Shown: in pieces, positions 33,677-42,015 of the stretch
Position numbering within the stretch: the stretch's first letter is position 1
How the letters are laid out: each line of letters begins with the position of its first letter
Notes under the pieces: generated by a model
The model's database searches: none
Told to the model about the DNA's origin: nothing
The model's input: only the letters and a program-made list of their open reading frames with translations
Program-made: the position numbers and the translations under genes
NCBI RefSeq assembly: GCF_900113965.1
Contig: NZ_FORI01000004.1
Coordinates: 186,001 to 250,000, forward strand
Origin: Treponema bryantii
GTDB lineage: Bacteria; Spirochaetota; Spirochaetia; Treponematales; Treponemataceae
DNA: 64,000 bases
Direction of reading: 5' to 3'

Positions 33677-34639
33677 TTACAGACCATACATAATATCATC
33701 TACAACAAGCTGTGAAAGTTTATCTTTTCCAACTGAAACACATTCATTCCAGTTTTTACCTTTTGCTTCATAAGTAATTATAGAAGAATAAATCTGATTA
33801 CCGTTCTTCATATTAAGGGCACCAATTTCTGCCTTAAGAATACAGTAATAACCAGTGCCATCTTCCAGTGCAGTTACCGGCTGTTCAAACTTAATTGTTC
33901 CGAAAAGTAAATAGCCGTATACGCTGGTGCCAATAATGTCGTAAGTATCTTTATAAAGTGATTTGATTTTTCCAATGTAAGATGATTCATTTACAGGACC
34001 GTTACCTACGTTTGTAATGCCGCGGCCTCTGAATTCTGCCTGAATGTTATAAGAATTGTTTACAGGACGGTCTTTTTCATTAAAATCCCATACAAAAAGG
34101 GCTGCACCCTTAGTCGCAATATCAGATTTTACCTTCCAGTCTGCAGTTGCTGTGTAGTTTTTGAGCTGTTCTGAAAGAGCTTCATCTTCGCTAACTGGAG
34201 TTGGATAAACGCTTACAAGAGTTTTTGCAGAGAAGGCTGGTTTTTCAGCAGTAAAACTAATTTTTCCTTCTGCATCAGAAATCAATTCAAGCTTTTCAAA
34301 ACTGATTACGCCTTCTGCTTTTGCAGCAGGATAAGAAAGGGTAAGGCTGAAGTTTTCTGCAGGTGTTCCGTCTGCTTTTGTTACTTCAAAAACATAAGGG
34401 GCTGCAAAAGTTCTTCCTAAAGTGATTTCTTTTGGAGAAGAAACCTTTTTTACAGAGTAGCCTTCAATTGATTCAAGAAAGAGCTCTTCTGGTGTTTTTT
34501 GAACTGTGATTATTGCTTTTGGGGATGATTTATCGTTAGAAGAATGATGTTCTTCGGAAGTTGTCTGTGATGTTGTTGCACAAGATGTAAGAACTAAAGG
34601 TAAAATTGCACTTATTAGAATAATGTTTGTTTTTTTCAT
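33677..34639 (-). CDS. Putative lipoprotein with Ig-like domain
   Basis: A 320-residue protein with a lipoprotein signal peptide (MKKTNIILISAILPLVLTSC, lipobox LTSC). A Ser-rich linker follows, then a beta-rich region of Ig-like character (TKADGTPAENFSLTLSYP, about residues 88-105), and a C-terminal domain with DFNEKDRPVNNSYNIQAEF and SSYIGKIKSLYKDTYD. I do not recognise a named family; similar lipoproteins are common in treponemes. Start chosen at ATG 34639, which gives a normal signal peptide; an in-frame GTG at 34657 would add six residues. It should be anchored to a membrane in the periplasm. Confidence 0.75.
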   Translation of the reverse strand: MKKTNIILISAILPLVLTSCATTSQTTSEEHHSSNDKSSPKAIITVQKTPEELFLESIEGYSVKKVSSPKEITLGRTFAAPYVFEVTKADGTPAENFSLTLSYPAAKAEGVISFEKLELISDAEGKISFTAEKPAFSAKTLVSVYPTPVSEDEALSEQLKNYTATADWKVKSDIATKGAALFVWDFNEKDRPVNNSYNIQAEFRGRGITNVGNGPVNESSYIGKIKSLYKDTYDIIGTSVYGYLLFGTIKFEQPVTALEDGTGYYCILKAEIGALNMKNGNQIYSSIITYEAKGKNWNECVSVGKDKLSQLVVDDIMYGL

Positions 34640-34719
34640 TTTGTTTTTTTTGTACACTCTCTTTGATTTTATTTTAATAGTTTATTGTATTATTAAAAGA
34701 CTTTTTTTACAATAACGTA

Positions 34720-34749
34720 TTGCCGAAAATTTACTATAAATTGTATAAT
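34720..34749 (+). promoter_or_regulatory. alr promoter
   Basis: TTGCCG (34720-34725), 18-base spacer, TATAAT (34744-34749). It is followed by a 29-base leader with GGTGGG. Confidence 0.55.
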
Positions 34750-34778
34750 TATACGTTATAGGATAATGGTGGGAAAAA

Positions 34779-35927
34779 ATGGAACGCTGTACTAAAGCAA
34801 CTATCTACAAAGACAATCTTGAATATAATCTTAATCAAATCAGAAAATACGTAAAACCAGATGTAAAACTTTGTGTTGCAGTAAAGGCAGACGGCTATGG
34901 TCATAATGCTGTTCTTACAGCACAGATTGCAGAAAAAGTGGGAGCTTCTTTTGTTGCTGTTGCCACTGTAGAAGAAGGTATTGAACTTCGCGATAACGGA
35001 ATTAATTGTGGAATTCTGCTTTTGAGCCTGTGTACTCCGCCAGAAATGCCGGCTCTTTTTGAATATAAAATCACTCCTCTTGTTTTTGGAGAGGATTACA
35101 TTAAATTGATTGGCGATACTGCAAAGCGTGAAGGTTATTCTGATTATAAAGTACACCTTGCGGTTGATACCGGAATGGGCCGCATAGGCTGTTATCCGGA
35201 AGAAGCTGGAGATCAGGCTCAGTTGATTGAGTCGTCTGGCCTTAAACTTGGCGGAATGATTACTCATTTTGCAGTTTCTGACAGCCTGAGCCCGGAAAAT
35301 ATTGACTTTACCAAAGAGCAGTTTGCGGCATTTAAGGCTGCTGTTGCCGGAGTAAAGGCTCGCGGAATTGAACCTGGTATTTGTTCATGCGGTGCTAGTG
35401 CTGCTCTTTTGAATGATGAAGAAATGCAGTTTGATATGGTGCGCCCGGGAATTATTACCTACGGCTATTATCCTGATGAAATTACTAAGGAATATCTTGA
35501 AAAGACCGGCCGCCATTTTGATATTAAGCCCGTTTTGTCTCTGGAAACAAAGGTTGTGGCTATAAGACGTTTCCCGGCAGGTAAGTCTGTTTCTTATGGA
35601 CGTACCTGGGTAGCTCCGGAAGAGACGGACATTGCAGTTCTTCCGATTGGTTATGCTGATGGACTGCTCCGCCGTTTTTCTCCAGGCCTTGAAGTTACAA
35701 TTAATGGCAAAAATTACCCGGTGCGCGGCAGAATCTGTATGGATCAATGCATGGTAGAAATTGGAAAAGATAATCCTGATGTAAAGGTTTGGGATACAGC
35801 AGTGATTTTTGGACCAAAAGAAAGCGGTGCGCTGAACACAGCAGAGGATCTTGCCCGCCTTGGACACACAATTTCTTACGAAGTTTTGACAGCGCTGAGC
35901 AAACGCGTACGCCGTGAGATTAAATAG
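34779..35927 (+). CDS. alr: Alanine racemase
   Basis: A 382-residue PLP enzyme that makes D-alanine for peptidoglycan. The PLP-lysine motif VAVKADGYGHNAV is near residue 34, with VDTGMGRIG further on; the C-terminal domain has SYGRTWVAPEETDIAVLPIG, then YADGLLRRFS and RGRICMDQCMV, with the catalytic Tyr in the IGYADG segment. Start ATG 34779 behind GGTGGG. It is divergent from the lipoprotein gene with about 140 bases between, and it is monocistronic. With murC, murG and mltG it adds to the peptidoglycan set in this window. Confidence 0.96.
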   Translation: MERCTKATIYKDNLEYNLNQIRKYVKPDVKLCVAVKADGYGHNAVLTAQIAEKVGASFVAVATVEEGIELRDNGINCGILLLSLCTPPEMPALFEYKITPLVFGEDYIKLIGDTAKREGYSDYKVHLAVDTGMGRIGCYPEEAGDQAQLIESSGLKLGGMITHFAVSDSLSPENIDFTKEQFAAFKAAVAGVKARGIEPGICSCGASAALLNDEEMQFDMVRPGIITYGYYPDEITKEYLEKTGRHFDIKPVLSLETKVVAIRRFPAGKSVSYGRTWVAPEETDIAVLPIGYADGLLRRFSPGLEVTINGKNYPVRGRICMDQCMVEIGKDNPDVKVWDTAVIFGPKESGALNTAEDLARLGHTISYEVLTALSKRVRREIK

Positions 35928-35953
35928 CTTTAGATGTTATCATAATCATTTTC

Positions 35954-35982
35954 TTTTCAAAACAATTTTTTCATACTATACT
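35954..35982 (+). promoter_or_regulatory. Promoter of the DUF1266 gene (leaderless)
   Basis: TTTTCA (35954-35959), 17-base spacer, TATACT (35977-35982), 6 bases before ATG 35989. Confidence 0.5.
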
Positions 35983-35988
35983 TAAAAT

Positions 35989-38514
35989 ATGAAAAAATTG
36001 TTTTTTTTATTATCGTTTTGTTTTATTTGTTTTTTTGTAACTGCTGAACAGCCTTTTTTTCTGAAACACTGGATTATCCCTGAAACTATAGAATGGGGAG
36101 AACAGAATCAGATTCCGGAAATTCAAGGAAAAAACTTTACTCAAATTATTACAGAAGAAAATGGTCTAAATGAGTTAAAGGTTGGACCCACAGAAATTTC
36201 TAATGTAGATATTCCACCATATTTATCTGAGAATAAGCTTTTTAACTGGGATATGACTTATTCTCAGATTCTTTCTGCCTTTGAAAAATGTAATGATTTT
36301 AAAACATTTGAATATTTAGGAGAAATCTCAAGTGATTATTTTTCTCCAATTAAAGTACATTATGAAATAATGGCTGTCGCAGGTAAGTATCAGTTAGAAA
36401 TAGTTTTTCCAGATTATGTAAATGATGATCAGAGAGATTCTTCGAAGCCTGTCAGTTTTCAAATCAATTACAATAAAGATGGAAAAGGATTTGTTCCTAA
36501 AGAATTTTTTGAAAACGAACATCGCAGCGAGTGGAATGCTTTATCAGAAGATGAGAAAAAGATTGTTGCAATTACCTGTAATGAATTAACAGGATTTGGA
36601 GATTATAATTTTAGTTGTACAAGGCCAATTGGAGAGGGCGCAAATGCGGAAGAAGTTTTAAGTAAAGATTACAATATTAACTCGAAGGATGAACTGCTTA
36701 CTTGTCTGGACAATTCTCATCAAAAAAAGCTTGTATATGAATATAAAAACTTTTTAGAGCTTTTAAATTCTGATCTTGAAAAAAATCCTGTTGAAATAGG
36801 ACTTAAACATAATTTATCAAGACCAGAAATTTCAAAATTATTTCTTGTAAAAGATATGTCAGAACGATTAGGCGAAAATGGAATTTCAGTGCTGGAAGAA
36901 ATTTATAAGCTTATTCTGCTAAGACTTGGAATTGGAGCTGGATATTTAACTTATGAAGAATCAATGAATATAGCGGTTCCGATTGCAGATAGAGTTCTTG
37001 GTTCTTATGCTTCTTATGAAGATTTTTATTCACACTATATTGCAGGCCGAATGTATGACAATATCTGTTATAATATCCATGTGTTAATAGCTGGTGCAGA
37101 TCTGGTTATTTATGGAATTACAGATTACCGTATTCCTGTTGATGAAATTAAATTCATCGGAAAAACACAAGATGCTTTGCAGATCGAATACTCGTTTTAT
37201 AATCCTGCTGAAGATTCAATGGATATAATCTGGTTAAAAACTTTTAAGATTGAAGACAGAAAAGTTGATGTAGAAGAAGGGCTGGAAATAATCAATTCAT
37301 ATATCAATACTTTTAATGACAGAACTTTAGTAGAAGGGTTATATCAAAAGATCAGGCCTGTTCAGCCGGATTATACTATTATTGATAATATAATAAATAC
37401 TCAGCAGGAGCCTTATGCTTCTGTAAATATGAAAAAATATTTTGAAGATAATTATAAAAAGTATTGGGACAAACTTGATGATTTTGAAAAACATGCAATT
37501 GCTTTCTCTAGCAATATATTTCAGACCAATCATATGTTTCATTTAGATTTTTGTAATAGAATAAGATTTGAAAACTGGAGCAGTGGAAAAGCAATTTTAA
37601 AAAATGACTGGGATGTTATTGATTATGAAAGTCTTATAAAAGCCTTTAATGAACTTGAAGAAGGTGGTCATAATGGCAGCTATATGGAATTACTGGAACT
37701 ACTTGAAAAGTATCCGGATAAAACTCCAATAGAAATTGGCAAACTGGAAGAGCTTAGTGTTCTTAGTGTAACTCGACTTTTTTTTGTAGATGCCAAAAAA
37801 GATGTTCTAGGAAAGAATGGTATTCGTGCTTGGGATGATGGCCGTGAAATTGCACTTTTAAGATGGGGCATTGGTGCCGGATTTATTTCCGAAGAAGAAG
37901 CGAAAGTATTGATGACTCCTGTTGTTAAGAGAATCCAGGAATCGTATGTTAGCTGGGATGATTATATTTACCATTACATAGCTGGCCGGGGATTTTTTGG
38001 TTTGTCTGATTCTTCATATAGTTCCAGAGTCGATTTAGCAAGATATTTCATGAAGTGTTCAAAGGCTTTTATTTGTGTTGATGATTTAAAATTTTATGGA
38101 AAAAAGTCAAATAAAGAAATAATGAGTTATGGAGACTGCGCTTATTATCCTACAAAAGAAGCAAAGGAATGGGAAAAACTTCAGAATATTTATAATCAAG
38201 ATGAAACAGAAGAAACTTTTGAAAAGCTTATTGAATATGAAAATAACCACCCGGAAGCAAAAAGTTTTGTGTTCATCTGGCATATTAGAATGCTCTGTAA
38301 ATATAGAATTCAAAATTATGATGAGCTGATTTCTTACATTGAAGAGTCGTTTGATTTAATTGATGCAGTTGATCATGAAAGTAACTTTTATTTTGAGGTT
38401 CAGATTGTTTATCTTATGGCACTGGGATACAGTGGTCAGAGTGAAAAGTTCTTTGAATACTATCAGTCTTTACCGGAAGATATAAGATACAAAATCAACA
38501 ATTACAAGAACTAA
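35989..38514 (+). CDS. Large exported protein with two DUF1266-like domains
   Basis: An 841-residue protein with a signal peptide (MKKLFFLLSFCFICFFVTAE). Two related blocks occur near residues 305-365 and 620-680: LLRLGIGAGYLTYEESM and LLRWGIGAGFISEEEAK, each followed by a stretch ending in SYxSxxDxxxHYIAGR. This is the DUF1266 pattern. Each block is preceded by matching segments (NHLSRPEISKLFLVKD-like and EELSVLSVTRLFFVDAK), so about 300 residues are duplicated. The C-terminal 130 residues are Glu/Lys-rich, probably helical. Function is unknown. There is no Shine-Dalgarno sequence; the mRNA appears leaderless. The 3' end overlaps folC on the other strand by 20 bases. Confidence 0.8.
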   Translation: MKKLFFLLSFCFICFFVTAEQPFFLKHWIIPETIEWGEQNQIPEIQGKNFTQIITEENGLNELKVGPTEISNVDIPPYLSENKLFNWDMTYSQILSAFEKCNDFKTFEYLGEISSDYFSPIKVHYEIMAVAGKYQLEIVFPDYVNDDQRDSSKPVSFQINYNKDGKGFVPKEFFENEHRSEWNALSEDEKKIVAITCNELTGFGDYNFSCTRPIGEGANAEEVLSKDYNINSKDELLTCLDNSHQKKLVYEYKNFLELLNSDLEKNPVEIGLKHNLSRPEISKLFLVKDMSERLGENGISVLEEIYKLILLRLGIGAGYLTYEESMNIAVPIADRVLGSYASYEDFYSHYIAGRMYDNICYNIHVLIAGADLVIYGITDYRIPVDEIKFIGKTQDALQIEYSFYNPAEDSMDIIWLKTFKIEDRKVDVEEGLEIINSYINTFNDRTLVEGLYQKIRPVQPDYTIIDNIINTQQEPYASVNMKKYFEDNYKKYWDKLDDFEKHAIAFSSNIFQTNHMFHLDFCNRIRFENWSSGKAILKNDWDVIDYESLIKAFNELEEGGHNGSYMELLELLEKYPDKTPIEIGKLEELSVLSVTRLFFVDAKKDVLGKNGIRAWDDGREIALLRWGIGAGFISEEEAKVLMTPVVKRIQESYVSWDDYIYHYIAGRGFFGLSDSSYSSRVDLARYFMKCSKAFICVDDLKFYGKKSNKEIMSYGDCAYYPTKEAKEWEKLQNIYNQDETEETFEKLIEYENNHPEAKSFVFIWHIRMLCKYRIQNYDELISYIEESFDLIDAVDHESNFYFEVQIVYLMALGYSGQSEKFFEYYQSLPEDIRYKINNYKN

Positions 38515-39844
38515 GATATTGTTTTACTTCTGAAACAAGATAGAAAGAGCCTGTAACGAGGAGGATGTTGCCGTTGGCGGCAGACTCTTCGAAGGCTTTT
38601 TTTATCATCATATTATAGTCTGCGTCTGCGGTAAACTTGATTTCTGCGTGGGTGAAGGCTTCAATTTCACCTGCAAGATTTGATTCTTTTTTCTCGCCTG
38701 GGCGGGTAACGTAAACGTGCTCAAAACGGTATCGGAAGAGCATGGAAATATCTTTTACATCTTTGTCTGCGGCGCAGGCAAAAAGCAATGAAACTTTTCT
38801 TTCGCCAAAAAGCTTGTTCAAAGTATCAATTGTGAGGCGGATGCTGTTTAAAGTATGTGCACCGTCGAGAATTACAGCAGGAATTTCTGTATAGCCTTTT
38901 ACATTTTCAAGAATCTCAAAACGCCCCGGCAGCTTTGCCTTTGCAAGTCCGCGTTCAATAATTCCTTCATCAAGATTTGGAAGAAGTTTTTTGATTGCAA
39001 TTGCGGCCATTGCGGCATTCTGGGCCTGCATTTTACCCAGCAGCTGCATCTGTGTTTCTATTGGACGATTAAATAGTTCGCTTTCAAAGTGGACTGTCAT
39101 TTTTTTGTTGCCGCCATTGAAATGATAGAAGGAAGATGTAATCAAGTCATCTACAAAATAATATGGCGCATGGCGGGTAATTGCTTTTTCACGGAGTACA
39201 ATCTTGATTGATTCGGTTTGCTGTGGTGCAATAACAACTGGTGTACAGTTCTTGATGATTCCAGCTTTTTCCGCAGCAATTTTTTCAAGGGTGTCGCCAA
39301 GGAACTCGGTATGTTCAAGTTCGATTGGAGTGATACAACAGAGTTTTGGACGGATTACATTTGTAGCGTCTAAGCGACCGCCAAGTCCTACTTCAAAAAC
39401 AGACCAGTCTACATCTGCATTACGGAAAGTAAGGAATGCATAGAGAGTAACAAGTTCAAACCAGGTAAGAGGACGCTCTGCAGGAAGATTTTCCGGGATG
39501 ATTGAATCAATATTCGGCATGAGCTCTTTTACAGTTTTTTCATAAATCTCTTCTGAAAAAAATCCTGTAGGAGTGCAGATGCGTTCGCGGAAGTCTGTAA
39601 TGTGTGGAGAAGTGTAAAGTCCAACCTTGTAGCCGGCTTCGTCGAGAATGCAGGAAATGAGGCGTGAAACTGAACCTTTTCCCTTTGAGCCGGCAACGTG
39701 AATACAAGGGGCATAATCCTGTGGGTTATCAAAGCGTTTGCAGAGGTAATCGATGGTGTCGAGCCAGAAGATTTCTTTTTTTGGAGTATGTTCAAAATTC
39801 AGGTAATCGTTTAACCATTCCTGAAATACGTCTATTGCATTCAC
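38495..39844 (-). CDS. folC: Bifunctional folylpolyglutamate synthase / dihydrofolate synthase
   Basis: A 449-residue Mur-ligase-like enzyme that adds glutamate to dihydropteroate or folates. The ATP loop is HVAGSKGKGSVSRLIS (about residues 45-60), followed by YTSPHITDFRERI, EVGLGGRLDATN and ITPIELEHTEFLGDTLEKIA. The C-terminal domain has DGAHTLNSIRLT. Start is GTG 39844; there is no Shine-Dalgarno sequence, but an excellent promoter (ATGACA-N17-TATAAT) ends 7 bases before it, so the mRNA is predicted to be leaderless. Its end overlaps the DUF1266 gene, which converges on it. Confidence 0.93.
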   Translation of the reverse strand: MNAIDVFQEWLNDYLNFEHTPKKEIFWLDTIDYLCKRFDNPQDYAPCIHVAGSKGKGSVSRLISCILDEAGYKVGLYTSPHITDFRERICTPTGFFSEEIYEKTVKELMPNIDSIIPENLPAERPLTWFELVTLYAFLTFRNADVDWSVFEVGLGGRLDATNVIRPKLCCITPIELEHTEFLGDTLEKIAAEKAGIIKNCTPVVIAPQQTESIKIVLREKAITRHAPYYFVDDLITSSFYHFNGGNKKMTVHFESELFNRPIETQMQLLGKMQAQNAAMAAIAIKKLLPNLDEGIIERGLAKAKLPGRFEILENVKGYTEIPAVILDGAHTLNSIRLTIDTLNKLFGERKVSLLFACAADKDVKDISMLFRYRFEHVYVTRPGEKKESNLAGEIEAFTHAEIKFTADADYNMMIKKAFEESAANGNILLVTGSFYLVSEVKQYLSSCNC

Positions 39845-39851
39845 GGAGTGT

Positions 39852-39880
39852 ATTATAGTTATTTTATGGAATTATGTCAT
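39852..39880 (-). promoter_or_regulatory. folC promoter (leaderless)
   Basis: Minus strand ATGACA (39880-39875), 17-base spacer, TATAAT (39857-39852), 7 bases before GTG 39844. This is among the clearest leaderless cases in the window. Confidence 0.75.
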
Positions 39881-39917
39881 TATAAAAAAAAGAACACTTT
39901 GTTATAGAAGGTCTTTA

Positions 39918-39946
39918 TTGATATAAAGAGTGTTTCTCTTTATAAT
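39918..39946 (+). promoter_or_regulatory. trpS promoter with palindrome between the boxes
   Basis: TTGATA (39918-39923), 17-base spacer, TATAAT (39941-39946). A perfect inverted repeat TATAAAGAG / 5-base gap / CTCTTTATA (39922-39944) fills the spacer and touches both boxes, as an operator would. Confidence 0.6.
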
Positions 39947-39959
39947 AACTATTCAATAG

Positions 39960-39980
39960 ATGCTGAAACAAGTTCAGCAT
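39960..39980. repeat. Palindromic repeat family B, copy 3
   Basis: ATGCTGAA / 5-base loop / TTCAGCAT followed by GACG, in the trpS leader between promoter and ribosome-binding site. Confidence 0.8.
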
Positions 39981-40004
39981 GACGTTAGAAATGAGGAATA
40001 AAAA

Positions 40005-41105
40005 ATGAGTGAAGAAATTCAGTACACAGACATAAACAAGAGCTTTGAGGCAGCTTTGGAACGCAGCCGCAAAATCGAAGAAGATTTAACAAAGAATCCT
40101 AAAAAATATCGTGTTTTGACTGGTGACCGTCCAACTGGACTTTTGCATATCGGCCACTATTTTGGTTCTCTGCAGAATCGTGTTCGCCTTGCAAATATGG
40201 GTGTTCCTACAATGATTCTTATTGCGGACTATCAGGTTCTTACAGACCACGATGCTTTTGATAAAATCAGCCAGAATACAAAGCAGCTTGTAATTGACTA
40301 TCTTGCTGCGGGAATCAATCCTGAAAAGCAGGATGTAATTATTTACCCTCACAGCTATGTGCCAGAGTGTAATCAGCTGATGATTCCTTTTCTTACACTT
40401 GTAAGCAATGCTGAGTTGTCACGCAACCCAACTGTAAAAGAAGAAATTGAATCTGCCGGTCTTAAAAACGTAAATGCCGGAATGTATACCTATCCTGTTC
40501 ATCAGGCTTGTGATATTCTTTTCTGTAAGGGAAATGTTGTTCCTGTAGGAAAAGACCAGCTTCCACACCTTGAAATGACCCGTACAATTGCAAGCCGCTT
40601 CAACAAAAAGTTCTGTACAGATATGGGTAAGGAACCTGTATTCCCTGAGCCACAGGCCCTGCTTTCTAAGACTCCTATGATTCTCGGCCTTGACGGAAGT
40701 CAGAAGATGTCTAAGAGCCGCGGAAATGCTGTAATGCTGAGCGCAACAGAGGATGAAACTGCAAAGCTTATCAAAAAGGCAAAGACAGACCAGGACCGCA
40801 ACATCACTTATGATCCTGTAAACCGCCCGGAAGTTGCAAACCTTCTTATGCTTATCAGCCTTTGTACTGGTGAAGAGCCAGCTGCAATTGCTGCACGTAT
40901 CGGTGATGGCGGTGGCGGAATGCTCAAGGCAACTCTTACAGAAGCACTCAACGAAAAGCTCCGCCCATTGCGCGAAGAACGTGCCCGTCTTGAAAAAGAT
41001 CCGGAGTATATCAGAAAGGTACTGCTTGATGGTGCTGCTAAAGCCCGCGAGATTGGTATTAAGACCCTGGAAGAAGTACGTTCTTGCATGAACATGCTCA
41101 TATAG
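40005..41105 (+). CDS. trpS: Tryptophanyl-tRNA synthetase
   Basis: A 366-residue class I synthetase that charges tRNA-Trp. The HIGH motif appears as GLLHIGHYFGSL (about residues 45-56) and KMSKS as SQKMSKSRGN (about 232-241). There is an N-terminal extension of about 30 charged residues before the YRVLTGDRPTG core. Start ATG 40005 behind GAGGAA. A promoter with an operator-like palindrome and a family B repeat lie upstream. A GC-rich hairpin at 41119 follows. Confidence 0.96.
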   Translation: MSEEIQYTDINKSFEAALERSRKIEEDLTKNPKKYRVLTGDRPTGLLHIGHYFGSLQNRVRLANMGVPTMILIADYQVLTDHDAFDKISQNTKQLVIDYLAAGINPEKQDVIIYPHSYVPECNQLMIPFLTLVSNAELSRNPTVKEEIESAGLKNVNAGMYTYPVHQACDILFCKGNVVPVGKDQLPHLEMTRTIASRFNKKFCTDMGKEPVFPEPQALLSKTPMILGLDGSQKMSKSRGNAVMLSATEDETAKLIKKAKTDQDRNITYDPVNRPEVANLLMLISLCTGEEPAAIAARIGDGGGGMLKATLTEALNEKLRPLREERARLEKDPEYIRKVLLDGAAKAREIGIKTLEEVRSCMNMLI

Positions 41106-41118
41106 AGAATCCGTTAAA

Positions 41119-41144
41119 AACGACAGTCCATCGGGACTGTCGTT
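41119..41144 (+). terminator. Probable terminator after trpS
   Basis: AACGACAGTCC (41119-41129) pairs with GGACTGTCGTT (41134-41144). Only a short T tract follows, so termination may be partial and the next gene may be read through. Confidence 0.5.
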
Positions 41145-41198
41145 TAGGATTATCCAAAGAAATGCTCGCGAGATTTATCGAGCGGATGATTTAATGCC

Positions 41199-41906
41199 AT
41201 GCACATTGCGATTTGTGAAGATGAAAAAGTTGTATTAGATTTTGAAACTTCTCTCATAAATAAGTGGGCAGCCGCTCGTGGTTGCCCACTTGAATTAGAT
41301 ACTTATATATCAGCCGAACAGTTTATTTTTGAAAGTGAAGATAAAGCTCCCTATGACCTTTTGATTTTTGATATTCAGATGAAGAATATGAACGGTATGG
41401 AGCTGGCAAAAAAACTCCGCGCCCGAGGCTGTGATTCAGTCATCATTTTTATAACAGGTGTTCCAGACTATGCAATTGAAGGCTATGAGGTTGGGGCAGT
41501 GCGCTATATTTTAAAGCCGGTCAAAGAGGATCTGCTTTTTAAGCTGCTTGATGATATTTTTACTGAGTGTCAAAAAAAATGCGAAGACTTCTTTATGCTT
41601 GGCCAGGGGGCAGATCTTGAAAAAATCAACTTTGAGAAAATCATTTACATTGAAGCTCGCGGTCACTATGTCTTTTTGAAGGGAACTAATTTTGAACGCG
41701 AATGGAAGGCAGGCTTTAGTGAAACTGCGGCAGCCTTTGAGGGACGGGGATTTTTCTGTCTTAGACGGGGGCTTTTAGTAAATCTTTCTCATGTAGCAAA
41801 AATTACCCGCACAGACTGTATACTTGATGAAGGCGAGTCTCTGCCGGTTGCCCGCGGGGTATATAAAGAATTAAACCAGGCCTTTATCGACTTCTTTAAG
41901 AAATAA
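41199..41906 (+). CDS. LytTR-family response regulator
   Basis: A 235-residue regulator. The receiver domain (1-125) has an acidic pair near residues 7-9, phospho-acceptor Asp58 in LLIFDIQMKNMNG and Lys in ILKPVKED. The C-terminal LytTR DNA-binding domain (about 140-235) shows INFEKIIYIEARGHYVFLKG and FFCLRRGLLVNLSHVAKI. LytTR regulators (AgrA, VirR, T. denticola AtcR) bind pairs of 9-base direct repeats. The likely partner kinase is encoded at 45284, three genes on. The only ribosome-binding candidate before ATG 41199 is a weak GGATGA. Confidence 0.92.
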   Translation: MHIAICEDEKVVLDFETSLINKWAAARGCPLELDTYISAEQFIFESEDKAPYDLLIFDIQMKNMNGMELAKKLRARGCDSVIIFITGVPDYAIEGYEVGAVRYILKPVKEDLLFKLLDDIFTECQKKCEDFFMLGQGADLEKINFEKIIYIEARGHYVFLKGTNFEREWKAGFSETAAAFEGRGFFCLRRGLLVNLSHVAKITRTDCILDEGESLPVARGVYKELNQAFIDFFKK

Positions 41907-41961
41907 AATTTCACAGATCTAATCCTTATTTTATTCTTTTTCTCAATAATTTTCGGAATAT

Positions 41962-41990
41962 TTGCATTATTACAAAAAGGCATGTAATAT
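41962..41990 (+). promoter_or_regulatory. Promoter of the second chemoreceptor gene
   Basis: TTGCAT (41962-41967), 17-base spacer, TAATAT (41985-41990), followed by AAGGAG and ATG 42016. Confidence 0.6.
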
Positions 41991-42015
41991 AAATATTAAG
42001 GAGTAGTTATATCTA

